DNA of 64,000 bases from Tipula vernalis (Eukaryota > Arthropoda > Insecta > Diptera > Tipulidae). Within the stretch, counting starts at the first letter, position 1. Each line of letters begins with the position of its first letter. This document shows, in pieces, positions 1 through 12,745 of the stretch. The DNA lies in NCBI GenBank assembly GCA_958295665.1, contig OY282558.1, forward strand, positions 45,756,389-45,820,388, in the 5' to 3' direction. The notes below the pieces were generated by a model. That model was not told the DNA's origin. It ran no database searches and saw only the letters and a program-made list of their open reading frames with translations. The position numbers and the translations under genes were made by a program.

Positions 1-22
1 AGAAATTGGAAAATTTCTGTCT

Positions 23-1107
23 GTGAAGTACAGCACGAGATCTGTTAGGAAAGGATACCAGTGCCAATGTTATCTTTGTGTGTTAGTTACCGGTCCTGTG
101 GTACCAAATTTCTCGCGAAATCTGACACCAGTGGTCGTAAATAAAAATCGCCAGGAGAAAAAAAAGACAAAATGCGGAAAGGCCTCTAAGGTCCCTGAAA
201 TTTAAAAAAAAGCAGTTATCAAACGTTGTGGTAAATGTTTAGGATTATTGACTAGAGGAATTAATCACGTGTGCAATAGCACGAACTTGTTAAATAACAT
301 GCAAAAATTAGGGCTCAATTCGAAACAAAAAGAGCGTATATCAACTCGCTTATTGAAAGATAAGATAGCTACAAATTCGTGTGGAGGAGAAGGCTCACCC
401 TCGCGTGACGAAAGGTTAATATCCCTCTCGCAGCATCACGGGAAACCATTGACCGTGAATATTGTTGGAGGAACAAGGAATTCGCAGGTACCATCGATTT
501 CGGTAAATTCCCTGAGGCAAATGCAAACTGATATGGATTTAAGTACCAGAAAAGTGTTGAGAATTGCTGCTTTCATCCGTGCAGAAACCAACACACCAGG
601 AATAATAGAACCCAATTATCAAAAAAATATCAGAAAGTAATCATTGGTTTGACGAGTATTTTGAGCCATGGGTATTTGCATTTGTCACAACTAAAGGTGA
701 AAAATCTGTCAATTGTCCAGAGTTTGTCGTCATTTGCAAGAATCTGCGAAGTTTCATTCAAGATGTAATAGAGCAACGACAAGTTTCCAATGTACAACTC
801 AAATTCGGAATTGACGGTGGGGGTGGTTTTCTAAAATTTTCTCTCTCCATCCAGTCATCGAACGATGAACTGCCCATGGCACCTCAAGGAAAGCTTCCAA
901 GTACAAGATATGCTGAAAAATTCCTCGAATCTGGGGTGAAACGATTATTTATTCTTTGTTTAGCCCCTAACACTCAGGAAAATTACCATAATGTCTCGCA
1001 AATTCCTTTCTTGGAACAGTTGCAACGGATTTGAAGCTGGCCAATATTATTTCGGGTCTTATGAGTAACTCAAGTGCACATCCTTGCACATGGTGCGGTG
1101 CTCCCCA
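23..1107 (+). pseudogene. Decayed zinc-finger protein of a dispersed repeat-type family, unknown function
   Basis: Several reading frames line up into one broken protein. It has an N-terminal CQCYLC cluster (about 56-76), then KRCGKC...INHVC, a possible C-x2-C...H-x-C finger (about 222-275). A helical stretch NNMQKLGLNSKQKERISTR follows (about 294-350). After a frame change at about 640, a block with the motif FGIDGGGGFLKF runs over 660-1030. After a further frame change comes LANIISGLMSNSS and the cysteine pair HPCTWCGA (to 1107). I recall similar many-copy proteins with a GIDGGGG-type motif in arthropods and Hydra, so this is probably mobile-element derived, but I do not know a function. 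At least three frame breaks make it non-functional. The left end may continue outside the window. Confidence 0.5.
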
Positions 1108-2573
1108 AAAAAAATTTAATCAACTCGGGCTATTGTTTTTTGTTTCTTTCTTGTCTAGACAAGGCTCTCGAGGGGGCCGTAAACGGATCTTACAAACATC
1201 TCTAAATTTTCATTTTTTCTGTTGTGTTTTTATGCTTTTAATAATAATAATAAATAAAGCTTTTATGAATGACAACACTTGCCGTACACTTCTTGAACAC
1301 CCTATATCTATCATTATACTGTGTATGAACCATTGCGAATGTATATGACACCCTGTGTATATATCCAGAATCATCATCACACATGAAAGGGCGTTATCTT
1401 CTCCAGGCATATTATTTTTCGTATTTTCGTCCTAGAAAAAAAAGCGCCGAGCCCATTTTTTTCTGTAGCGGCTGAAAGTACTCCTTTTTAGGTGGGCGAA
1501 AGAATTTCGGAGACACCGTACTTTTATTTTTAAACCGACTCCAGATCACCGTGCGTAAACAGACAAACAAACAGGAAAATTGGTTTTATGATTTATGGAC
1601 ATTAAAAAAAAATCCAACTTAATTTCATGTTAAAGAATCTTCGCCACGTAATCTTTTGTGATGCGATTCGTTTTTCACTTGTTTTGAATTTTCTATAACC
1701 TAAGTATTATGTACTTGTGACGAAGTGCTTGCGAACAAATATTTTACTGTAGCATTCACCAAAATGAAAACATTACTGCTTCCGAAACGGTATGCAAAAA
1801 AAGAATCAATTGGAATCTATTTAAAATCTCGTTTGATCACCTATCTCCTTCACCAAACGCTTTAAGACACATAACTACCTCGAACACTAAAAGACTCGCC
1901 CGCCTTTTTTTTTTTTATTTTACTCTAATAGCTAAGCTAAATAAAGCTTTATTAATCTGATTTTTGAAATTCCTTGAATAATGAACACAAAACCAAAAGT
2001 CTTGTTTCTCAAAATTTTCAATCAATCTCGATTAAAAAAAAAACTCTTAGCATTAAAAATGTTATTAGACATACTCCCGATGGCATTATTCTTACATTTT
2101 TTTAAAACAAAGATTATTCAATATACTAATGAACTTATATGTAGTCAAGCTGAAAGCCTATTATAACGATATTCATGTACCGAATATCAATGAGAAGAAC
2201 AAATTTCAGAAATTTGCTTCAAAATCTTCTTTAGGTAAAATGACAGAACATACTCAAGTTATGTAGCATGTAGCAAATATATCGAGGACCGAAAATTTCA
2301 TTTATTTAAACTTTCGGCGGTTTTCTCTTAATTACTTTTCTTAATTTCGCCGTGGAAATCCCTCTTATAATTATTCAGCGACATTGGAACGAATTCTGAG
2401 GAGGCAAAATAGATTTAAATCGAGAGAAACACTGCAAAAATATTTTAAATCGATTTTAATGAATAAACAGAGGATATTCCGAACAATATTTTTCAATTAT
2501 GGTAAAATACAATTTGAGAGTTGTGATTTTCATCTATGTACTTTACGTTTGTTTACGTCTAGTGAATACCTAA
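1108..2573. other. AT-rich non-coding stretch
   Basis: No convincing gene is seen. There is a short TAA run at 1241-1255 followed by AATAAA, and poly(T) at about 1908-1919. Short open frames here lack recognisable motifs. Confidence 0.5.
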
Positions 2574-2808
2574 AGCCTGTATTCCTTGAGAAAAATTGAC
2601 TGACAGTCAAAAAAAACGAAAAGAGAAAAACAATCTGATGCCCTTATAAGAGACAAGGACAACGTTTTTTATTTATTTTTATTTTACAGCAAAATGGTTT
2701 TTCTATAAAATAAAAAACGTTGCCTTTGTCTCTTATACGGGGCATCGGATTATTTTTCTCTTTTCGTTTTTTTTACTGTCAGTCAATTTTTCTCATGGAA
2801 TACAGGCT
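2574..2808. mobile_element. Fold-back MITE, PIF/Harbinger-like by TAA duplication
   Basis: Two arms of about 100 bp are near-perfect reverse complements separated by about 30 bp. The left arm begins AGCCTGTATTCC and the right arm ends GGAATACAGGCT. Both continue inward through GAGAAAAATTGACTGACAG, a run of A/T and AACGTTTTTTATTTTA. The element is flanked on each side by TAA (2571-2573 and 2809-2811), the 3-bp duplication typical of PIF/Harbinger elements. It has no coding capacity. As RNA it would form a long hairpin. The superfamily call rests only on the TAA and is tentative. Confidence 0.7.
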
Positions 2809-2811
2809 TAA

Positions 2812-3725
2812 GTAGATAAAAAACGCAACTGTCTACTTAGTCTCATTAGACTATTGATTTTGAAGAGAGTTTCAGAAAAAATAAAAACACAAAACCGCCA
2901 ATGTCCAATTATAAAATGTCGTTGAATATATTTTATTATAAAGGTCACGTTTTTTCATCAATTTTTGCGAGAAAGTCCGGCGCGGAAGCTAATTTTATTC
3001 TTAGTACCCTAAAAGGTAACTGCGTTTTTTGTTTTTTTTTTTGTTTTTCTATTCTCATTGATTTTTTCGAGTTACACCTACCTCACTATGCACCTTTCCA
3101 ATTTTTGGCTCTTAACTGGCGTTAAAAAAGGAATTTCATGAAATTTAAGATGATGCTTGCAAATATGCTGAAACGCTACAATATTGTTTAAAGTTTTACT
3201 TCAGCTATCCCAATCAATATTTTTCGAGCGTTTGGCTTTAATTTTAATAACTTTTTTTTTTTTAGATTTTTCAAATAAACTCACAATTTTCTGAAAGTGA
3301 GACTTGGATTATATGCCACATACTTGATGCTTTAGCAAATACATAAGCAAGCAACTTTCGCAAAATTGGGAGAAATGGTACACTCGAAATTGTTCTCTTG
3401 ACAAGCAAGCAAGCAAATGGTCATGATTTTGTGGATGATTGAAAGTAACCGCAGTTACTTTAAATCATCCATCATGGTGATTTCAAAATCCTACACCGAT
3501 TGTGACAAAATGTAAGTTACTTTTGGTCGAAAAAAAAATATTAAAAGTTGGGACGTTTTTTTGTGGGTATTTTCTGATAATTTTTATCACCAATTTGTCA
3601 CTAACATTATATTGCTTTTTGTGACAAATTATTGTTGACAATTTTTCGACATATTTATGCGAAGAATTTGTGACAAATTGTTTGTCGTTTTTCTGTAACG
3701 ATCACCGTCAACCCCGTTCAATCAT
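2812..3725. other. AT-rich non-coding stretch
   Basis: No gene is recognised. Around 3580-3690 the motif TTGTGACAAATT recurs, and a related TTTTGTCACAAATTTT lies beyond the neighbouring LINE at about 7974. The LINE may therefore have inserted in an older repeat with this motif. Confidence 0.4.
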
Positions 3726-4026
3726 ATTTATTTATTTATTAATTCTCTTAAACCATACAAAATTACAAAACTAAATATACAAATGATTAAATTTTATGGC
3801 AAGAAGATAGGTTTCCTTTGTCAAGGACAGTGTTGGAAACCTCTAAAATTAAAACTAAAACAATTGGTGGGGGTCAAATTAAAATAATAATAAAAATAGC
3901 AAAAATAAAAATAAAAACATAAGAAACAAATTAAACAAAATTAACAATAAAATGATAATAAAGTAAAAATAAAATCCAAAAAAATTAAAAAAATAATTAA
4001 TTAAAAGAGATATATATAACAAAAGT

Positions 4027-6500
4027 TTAAAATTTAAAAATAAAAATTATTTTAACCTCAAAAAGAAATTTTAAATTCTTTCTTTCAAATAACCAACGTT
4101 TCACCAGCTTCAAAAATGAATTAGTGGTGATCAGTGATCGGATATATAATGGCAGGCAATTAAAGAAGTACGGACCAATGACTAGAAAATATCGTCTAAA
4201 AGTTTCGGTAGTAAAAGTTGGTATTTTAAAAAACGCAGAAACAAACCTCACTACCCTTTGACCACTACAATAATAAAACAAACGAAGAACTCTAAAAACA
4301 TAAAGATGTTGCAGCGGAAAATTTTTATTTGCAACATAAACTGGCCAACAGGAATCAGTATGGCTCATAAAAAACATGGAACGAATAATATGGTTTTGTA
4401 ACGTGATTAAAGAAATTAACGCACAATTAAAAACACCACCCCAACAGGGAATTCCATAACTCAAACGAGAGCCGACACAAGCATGATAAAAACTTAATAA
4501 AACAGATTGCGAACAATAAGAGCGCAACATATAGCTTGCACGCAAAACAGAACCCAATTGACTTTTTAATTGTTGAATATGCGCCTTCCAATTGAGGCCA
4601 ACATCCAGATGTAAACCGAGGTATCTGAAGGACTTAACAATTTCAATTCTAAAACAATCATTATTACAATTCAGGAAATTACAGTTAGAATGGTGATAGA
4701 TAAATTCAGGCATATAATTCAACAAAGGGTCCCCAGATAACTTGAAAAACATAATTTTAGTCTTCTCACTTAGAATCATACCATGTCGATCAAACCAAAC
4801 ACGTAGCAATTTTAAATCATAATTGATATCGCTAGAGATATTGTCCAAACATGACCCCGAATAACTTAAAGCCATATCGTCCGCAGAGGCTATTATTTTT
4901 CCACGTAGACCCAGGCTAAAAATATCATTTATATAAATTTAAAAAAGTAATTGACCCAAGACAGAACCCTGAGGAATACCACAATTCAATGTAAAAGGAA
5001 CACTAAAGGAACTTTGAATTTTAACTTTGCAATACCTATTACTCAGATAAGAAGCAGACCATTTCTGTGAAATACCTCTAAAACCGATAGAATCTAGCTT
5101 TTGAGAAGCAAGTTATGATCAACCATAATAAACGCTCGTTTAATGTCAATGAAAACAGCTCCAGCCTCTAGCTTATCATTCAAATGAAGATGAACACCAT
5201 TAAGAAATTCAACCAAGGCAGACTCAGTACTTCTACCAGATCTAAAGCCGTACTGATTGTCACTTAAAAAATTATGTTTAGCAAGGTATTTATCTATTCG
5301 TGGTTTCATGGCTTTTTCAATTATTTTTAAGATAATAGGTTGAAGAGCAATAGGACGAAAGTTATCTTTGAGCAAGCGATTACCTTTTTTGTGCAGTGGA
5401 ATAACAATTGAAGTTTTCAAAATATCCGGGACAAAACCAACAGATAAACTGTCATTTATAAGAACAGAAAGGACCGGAGAAACAAATTCGCCAACCGACT
5501 TCAACATATCGGAACTAAAACCCAATAAATCAGTACTTTTTCGAATGACAGAAATGTAACAAGACGATGCAATATTGTTAAAGCAACTTACGAAATTGTT
5601 AAGGCTAGCGGACGGATCACTATCAAGAGAGTTTAAAAAATTGTACGATAAAACTAATGAATAAAATTTAGTAAGATCAAAAGATATGTATGGGCCGTTA
5701 TTATGAGAAGAAAGTCTAATACTGGATGACAGAACTATTTCTAATACAATTAAACAATGATCAGTAATCGACAATGGAAGAACGGATGCTTTTAACAACT
5801 TCATATCGTTAATACGAATACGAGCAAAACAGTGATCAATACAAGAAACACTAGAATAAAAACACGAGTAGGAGAATCAACCAGAGACTGCAAACCAAAA
5901 GAGGACAACATAAATAAATAATCGTCACTGCTATTAGGCAAATTTAAAATGTTAATGTTAAAATCACCTAAAACAAATAAATTTTTACTTTTAATTACAC
6001 TTAAGAATGACGAAAACTCCGAAATGAAATTGGCTACAGAAACAGACTGAAGGCGATAAACACCAACAATAATGAAAGTATCATTATTAATTTGTACTTA
6101 AGGATATCAGCAGACTCTAAATTTATTGACTCAAAGGAACAGTTAAGATTACAATTATAAAAAATACCAACCCCACCCGACCGATAATTATTATTGCAAC
6201 GCGTAACAAAATTATAATTAGGAATGTGGAAAAAATCCATTTCATAGTCATAAATCCATATTTCCGATAAAATAATTACAACCGGTAAAGTACCAAAAAA
6301 ATGTAAGTGCGACACAAATTTGTCAACATTTTCGCGTAAACTTCGGATGTTCTGGTGAAAGATTAAAAACTTTGAGCAGCTAACTGCTGCAGTATTAACA
6401 TGGTCAGAAGAACTAAAACTATAAGAACTATTATCTAGATAATCATGACTACTAAAAGCAACACTGCGACCCTGACTAGGTATATTTTGATTAGAAATTA
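4027..6500 (-). pseudogene. LINE ORF2: APE endonuclease and reverse transcriptase, broken
   Basis: Endonuclease motifs appear in order: FHQNIRSLRENVDKFV (about 6340), LSEIWI (about 6255), RSGGVGIF (about 6175), GDFNINIL (about 5950) and SITDHCLIVLEI (about 5750). Reverse transcriptase motifs follow: NFRPIALQPIILKIIEKAM (about 5340), NQYGFRSGRSTESALVEF (about 5230), VFIDIKRAF (about 5140), GIPQGSVLG (about 4960) and an altered catalytic SADDMALSYSG (about 4880, normally YADD). After these comes the thumb region FRYLGLHLD...W (about 4620). There is a TAA stop just after GSVLGQLLF near 4940, and frame changes near 5860 and 5090. In life it nicks target DNA and copies element RNA. This copy cannot. 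Confidence 0.85.
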
Positions 6501-6519
6501 TAATAAAGAAATATTTAAA

Positions 6520-7520
6520 TTACCGAAAAACTTCAAGGTCGCATAAATCATTGATTTTATGTAGATCATTATTATTGGTTTTAACAAAAACTGTTCCGTT
6601 ACTGAACCAAACACTGTTGAATTTTTTCAGATGTTTTAATCTCCACGCCTCAGAAAAAAATTTTCTTTTGGAAAAACACATACTATAGAAGTAATAATGT
6701 AAATGTTTTTGTTTTTGCCCACAGAAAACCCCAAATGTTGTACTGTTAGAGTTTTACACCCCTTTTTTGCCTTCATGATGACATCCTTAGACTATTTCCG
6801 CAAAAATTTTACTTGAAGAACCGTCTCATTGTTATTTTTACCTTTAGCAGATGTAACTGGTGTCACACAATCAAGATCGCTTTCCAATAATGACACACCC
6901 AAACAGGTATTAAACATACTTAAAACGGTGGTTGAGGCTATGTCCCCTTTATTATACGGAAGGCCAACAACATCGACGCAATTATCATACAGCGATTGTT
7001 CCACAGCAGTCAATCTGATTTTTAAATCCATATTTTCCTTGCGAAGAAATTTGTTCTCTTCGGTCAATTGATCGATTTTCTTAGAAAGTAATTCATGGTG
7101 CTCTGAAATATTAAGATTAACTTTATTAAATTCCATTTTAATTTCATTTTTCAAGGCAATTAGCTCATTGAAAATATTGTATGAGCACTCAGATGTATCA
7201 TGTGGAGAAACACGTTGCAACGGCAAAATATTTGATATCGATGAATGCGTTAGCGGGCCGCAATCAGATAATGAACTAGCTGACACAGCATTAGCATTAG
7301 CAACATTATTTAACGGAGAAGTTGGCTCAATACCGTTGAGATTCACACTAACGGACTGAATACATCCAGTACATTTCCAGTTAATCTTTTCCTTAGCAAT
7401 ACATTTAACGTCATCCGCATTGAGGTCAGTGCACTTAGGATGAAAATTTTTACCACAAATTCCACAATAAACATATTTCTCGTTTTTAATAAACTTAAGT
7501 TTGCAAACTGCACAAGACAT
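6520..7520 (-). pseudogene. LINE ORF1 protein with PHD-type finger and FP-like C-terminus
   Basis: It starts at an ATG complementary to 7518-7520. Residues 1-55 carry a Cys/His finger of PHD layout (CAVC, CGICGKNFHPKC, WKCTGC). A linker follows, then a heptad-like helical region around residues 125-175 (KKIDQLTEENKFLRKENMDL), a probable coiled coil for trimer or dimer formation. The first frame stops at 6792. Just beyond, in another frame, are KNKNIYIITS, FSEAWRLKHLKKFNSVW and VFVKTNNNDLHKINDL, resembling the C-terminal domain shared by FP-type ORF1 proteins, and ending at 6520. Such proteins bind element RNA as an RNP. The frameshift near 6790 makes this a pseudogene. Confidence 0.7.
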
Positions 7521-7540
7521 TATGATTTACTGATTAACAA

Positions 7541-10500
7541 TAATTATGGCACAGTTATTATCAAAAAAACGAAATAATATTTCAGTAAAAAACACAAACT
7601 AAACACAATAAAACTGTAAACATTTTATAAATGCACCGGACATGATGATTCACAAATTCAACCATAAACAGAAATTGCAAATTAAATGCAGTAATGTATA
7701 CAGATAACAAAAAAAAAAAAATATTTATTGTAAATTAAAAGGTCTTATGTAAATTATGTTTCTATTAAAATGTTAAAATGTCTAGGTAAATTATTAATAA
7801 TTTTAATTTTAATTTTACTTAAAAATCGTTGTTGACCCCACGACAGACAACGATCGAATGATACATACACATATTTTATACATTTTGTCAGAATTTTTTT
7901 CCACATTTTTTTTACCCATCACCATTTTTGCCAAATTTTTGTCGCATCACCCCATCTACCAAATTTTATCGATTTTGTCACAAATTTTCACCAATCTCGA
8001 GTTTGTAATCCCGTTGTAGTGAATTTAAAAAAATGTAAAATGGGCTTACTTTACTTCCTAAAAACTCATTTGGTTAGCCATAGTGCATTTCCATTTTAGC
8101 GAATAAAAGTGTTCGTTATAAAAACAGATTTCACTGAATTAGTGTTTAAATTTAAATACAAATTGAATTAAAATTGTTTTTATTCGCTTTTTAACCACAA
8201 TGCTCTTGTTTTATTTCTATATTATGATGCATTTCAAATATTAAGCCTAGGCCTTACATATGAATGGGCGCTCCAATCGAAATATTTCAAAAACTTTTAA
8301 AATGTCCTAATTTTTGAGACTCGATTAAAACGCCTAGGCGTTATTTACGGGGTAAGGCTTTAGAGAGACATTTTCGTGTTGAGTAAAAAAATTACATTGC
8401 ATTGTAAACTGATACAATATTTTATATGAATAGTAAAACATAAATAATTGAGATTTATCTGAGCTTTTTTTCTAAATGTAAAAATTAAATTTGTGTTATT
8501 TATGAGTCCGCAGTTGAAAATTAAAGTGAATTTTTGTTTCAGCGTTTCCACTCTCGAAATATTTATATTTCCAAGATTTCAGTGTGTTGGTTAGTAAGTG
8601 AAATTTAACTAAATTTTGTTTTCAGCTTTTGCCCCATTAAATTCCACTTAAAATTTTCTTTAATTTTATAATTAGGTCGTACGTCATGCTAAATAGAATT
8701 GAAAGTAAAATGAACTACTAATGGTTTTGTTGAAAGCAAAATTATATTATATAATTTTATTTTATGGATTGATTGAATCTCGGTCTTGAAAGAGAGAAAG
8801 TATATTTCCGGGCGTTCCGATTTTTGGCATAGATTTAGGTTGTCCACTTAATCAAAAAAAGCTTACATGCTTTTGGTGACGTTGAATATTCCGAAAATTC
8901 TTGGATGAGTTAATTGTTTTGTAAAGTTTGGGCGACAATAACATACAGCAAATTTAATTAAAAATTAATTTGTACTTAACAAAAAATGGTGCATTTTAAA
9001 TTCTGCCACCATAAATTTCTCAATGCTGTTCATTCATTTTAATTTTACTAATTTCGTTATGATTTTTTTTTTTAATTAAGTTTAAGGCTTCCGACAAATT
9101 TCAGTGCTAATTAAAATAACATTATTGCACTGTCGAATATTTTTTCTCTCATTCTATTTAACAAAATCTATCATCGCGCGCCAAGTTTGTGAAAGAAGCT
9201 TTCTACTATACACACGTACATAATATTAAAGTTAATATTCTTATAATTAAGATATGATTACAGTGATAAAAAAAAAAAAAAAATATTTAAGTGTAAATTA
9301 CGGATGTTGTTACCTATTTCCTTAATAATAATAATACGTCTATTTTTTATATGAACGACGTGTTGTTGTTGTTGATGTTGTTATTGTCGTCTCATAAGAA
9401 TAGAATAAGATTATAAAGCGATGATTATAAATTTATTGTTATGGATTTTTTTTTTTTTTGTGGTTCGATGACTTAATAATATTTATATTTTACAATTTTT
9501 TTTTCTTTGCAGAATTTGTACCCAATTTTTGTGGTGTATATTAGACATTTTGGAATCGTTACAATTTTTATAAAATACTCGCTGGATAGTAAAACATTAT
9601 AGTGAGCTATATTTGTTAAAAAAAAGGTAAGAATTTATAAACATTAAATATCCTATAGTTACCGTTTATGTTTTGCAAAATATTAACACAGAGTGTAGAA
9701 TGCGCTAAGCTGTAAGCATATTTGTGTATAGAAAGACGTTAAATTATTAGATAACATTTCTTTGGTGTTTCGTCGTTTGAAAGAAAACGAAAAGACATGG
9801 GGAGAGGAATGAAAAACCAAAACATAAACAAATGAAATTAAAAAACGAAAAAAAAACCGGTTCAGCATATTATTAAACTTCTTAAAGAACTTCTATGCAC
9901 ACAACAAAAGCAACAAAATATCTGTGTTCGCATCGAGAAGAAAACCAAACAACAACACCACTATACATAAATATATAGTATACAGATAGTCTTAAAGTAT
10001 TTCTTATTTAGTTTTATTTTAACCTATTCCGCGCGCTATTTTACCATTTTGTTATTATATTGATTAAGCAATTTTTATACAGCGTATAGGGGTTAATGAT
10101 TATAAGAAATTGCTAGAAATTGAATTCCTTTTAAAAAATGACAAGAGTAATGTAATGTTTAAGAAATTTTATTGTAACATAATATTTTTATCATCATTTA
10201 TCTTCATATTATGTACTGAACGAGTAGGCATGTACTTATATGTTGTGTATCTTGTATGTATATAAATAAAACTTCGTGTAAGTTGAAAGATTTTGTATAT
10301 AGTATATGTACATAAATGGATCATTTCAAGGAAAAACTTGGTAACTCGTGTAACCTTATTTAAGACCTCTTGTTTTTCCTTGGGTATGTTTTGTTAGAGA
10401 ATAGTAGAATGGGGATTTATGTCGGTTAATGAAAAGTCCCTTAACATTTCAGGTTTATCTCCCGAATTATAGAATACATTTTGGAAAATTGGGAAAAATT

Positions 10501-11969
10501 TGAAGGTTTTTTTTTTTAGTATACTACTCACAACTGTTTTAAATAATTGACCCCCTATATTTCATTTTATGCAGCAACCAAATTCTAGAAAACAGAAAAA
10601 TATCATAAAAATTAAATGTTTACTTCTCCAAAAATTTTGACAAAAATTTTGAACAACTCAACTATAAAAGAATAACATCATCAAATAGCTCTCTATACTA
10701 TCTTGTCTTCTTAATAATTGGATTATAATATAAAACTCTTATCGTTTGAATGATGAAACGAGAAACTATTTGAAATTTAAGCTTCAATGATTTAATCAAG
10801 AACAAAAAAAGCTCAGAAAAATAGAAAACCAAATCTTTAAAAAAAAAACAAAAAAATTTTTTTTTGTCTTTAATTTTAAATTAAATTATTTTATTTCTTT
10901 TCGTTCTCTCTGGTTAATAGCAGATAGTTATTGTATAGATAGATTTCCTCGTTTTCTCTAAGTACTTTTCTATGCTACTACAGTACACTGGAGAAGGAAA
11001 TTGAAAAGTTTTATGTTTTTTTTTTTGGTTTTCCTGAGTTGTTTTTAAGTTTACTGGAAAATTTATTTGGTGAATGTTTATTTATTATATTGTTCGAATT
11101 TCTGATTTTGGTTTTCGTTGTTATCCGGGATGATGTTTTTATGACCGGAATGGCAAAAGCGGTAACACGGTTTATAGGAAACATGTTCAAGTAGAACTTT
11201 ATGCTTTATTATTTCATTTTAAATTGTTGGAGAATTACTATAGGTAAAGTTTATCGAAAAATATATTTGGTTTTCAGGTTTTAACTGTTTTGGAACTGTA
11301 TGCAATCTGCTTGAACTGGTGAATCCATATTGCTGAAAAGAATATAACTTTTATTTTAAAAATAAATAAATATTTAAAATTTTCCTAATATATTTCTCCC
11401 TTCTTAATCCTTTATCAATTCTATTCAACTATCTTCGCATTACGAATAAAAATGTATTCAACCTACTGTGTTAATATATAAATGTTGAACTGCTTTAATT
11501 AAACATATACAATTCATACATATTTTAGGTTAATTACAAATTTTTTAACATTTTGATTTGGAGGTCACTTTGAAGGTTAGGCTTTATTGGTGGGTGCATA
11601 TCTGCTCCAGGACACTAACTAGCAAATCGATCAAAATTGCCAATATCAAAGGATTTTAACGGGTTAAATAAAAAAAGACATTGATGGCCATCTAATTAAC
11701 CAAAATGGTTTCAAACCGGTTTTACGCTTTAATAATATGCTCCTAAAAATAATTGCCCATTTGTTAAAATTTACCTTTTGGTAAAATTTATTGGGAAAAA
11801 CTGGAAAACAAGTTCTGAAACATTTTCCTAAAGATTACTAGCCTTCAGCTAAGGGTTGTTTTTTAAAAGTAACATACTTCCCTATATTTATGTTACCATA
11901 ATTACTAAGTGTTTATCGTAACCTAAAGGAGCTCGGAGTTCTTACATTTTTTTTTTGTAACCACCTTAC
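7541..11969. other. Long AT-rich non-coding stretch
   Basis: No coding region is supported. It holds homopolymer runs (for example A-runs near 7709 and 9270, T-runs near 9448 and 10508), a GTT-rich patch at about 9362-9385, and many TATATG/ACATA runs near 9960-10320. This looks like intron or intergenic DNA. Confidence 0.5.
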
Positions 11970-12745
11970 TGTGGACAAAAATCTTCCTTCACCAAGATAG
12001 GCTATAACACGTCACTGCTACTTTTCCGTTAAGCTGTAACTTAACCTCCAAAAATGCAAATGATTTTACTGTATGAAAATTATTAATGATAGAACTGGAA
12101 ATAAAAACATATATTTTTGTCCTTTATTATTTCAACGATCTAACAGCCAAAAAAATTATTTTTATTAGTTTAAGGCATAACTCAGACTTGCACTTGCAAG
12201 TTGTTTCGTTTTGATAGTGGTAAGTAATTGTCGACCTACTTTTTTGTCCTGAATCCAAATCTAATGACAGAATTTCCCCATCACGTCAGGATTTCGAAAT
12301 ATCCTAACCTAAATGTGCAACAATTCCCAAATAAATTTAAAAAATTACAGAATTAAATTTATCATAAAAAATTCACAAATTATAGGACGGAAATGAATTA
12401 AGCTGAGTCTCCTTTTCTCATGTATTATTTTATAATACTAAACATGTAATGTGATTTTCATTAAAAAAATATATTTCGGCATCGTTCGATATGTTTAAAT
12501 ATTTTGAGTACATTTTTGAAATAATAAAGAACAAAAATCTATGCTTTTATTTACAGTTCTATCATTAGTAATTCTCATACCACACCTCATCATTAATAAT
12601 TCTTCTTTGACTTTTTGAGGTTAGGTTACAGGGTAACGGCAAAATGGCAGTGACGTGTTGCAGCCTGCCCTTTTCAGACTGATTTAAAAAAAAAAATGTT
12701 CAGATCCCTTAAAAATTGTAGTGGTGCGAGAATTTTGTCCACAAA
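11970..12745. mobile_element. Large fold-back element with about 170-235-bp inverted arms
   Basis: The left arm (about 11970-12140) and right arm (about 12510-12745) are diverged reverse complements. Shared blocks in order from the outside are GTGGACAAAA, AACACGTCACTGC, CGTTA..CTGTAAC.TAACCTC, ATTATTAATGATAGAACTG, AATAAAA.CATA, and TTTTTGTCCTTTATTATTTC. The spacer of about 370 bp is non-coding. There is no transposase, so it is a non-autonomous element of unknown superfamily, and the exact ends were not fixed. Confidence 0.65.

Larger units (their letters stand above)
3726..7540 (-). mobile_element. Non-LTR retrotransposon, Jockey/CR1-like, decayed
   Basis: On the minus strand this holds ORF1 (PHD finger, coiled coil, FP-like end) followed by ORF2 (APE endonuclease, reverse transcriptase). 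A 3' untranslated stretch follows, then a short AATA repeat tail (complement of 3726-3741). It is near full length in layout, about 3.8 kb, but has stops and frameshifts in both frames. There is no RNase H, which fits the Jockey/CR1 group rather than the I group. Target duplications were not resolved. Confidence 0.8.

Noticed and set aside
6829..7359. Plus-strand frames over the LINE
   Set aside because: Shadows of the minus-strand ORF1.
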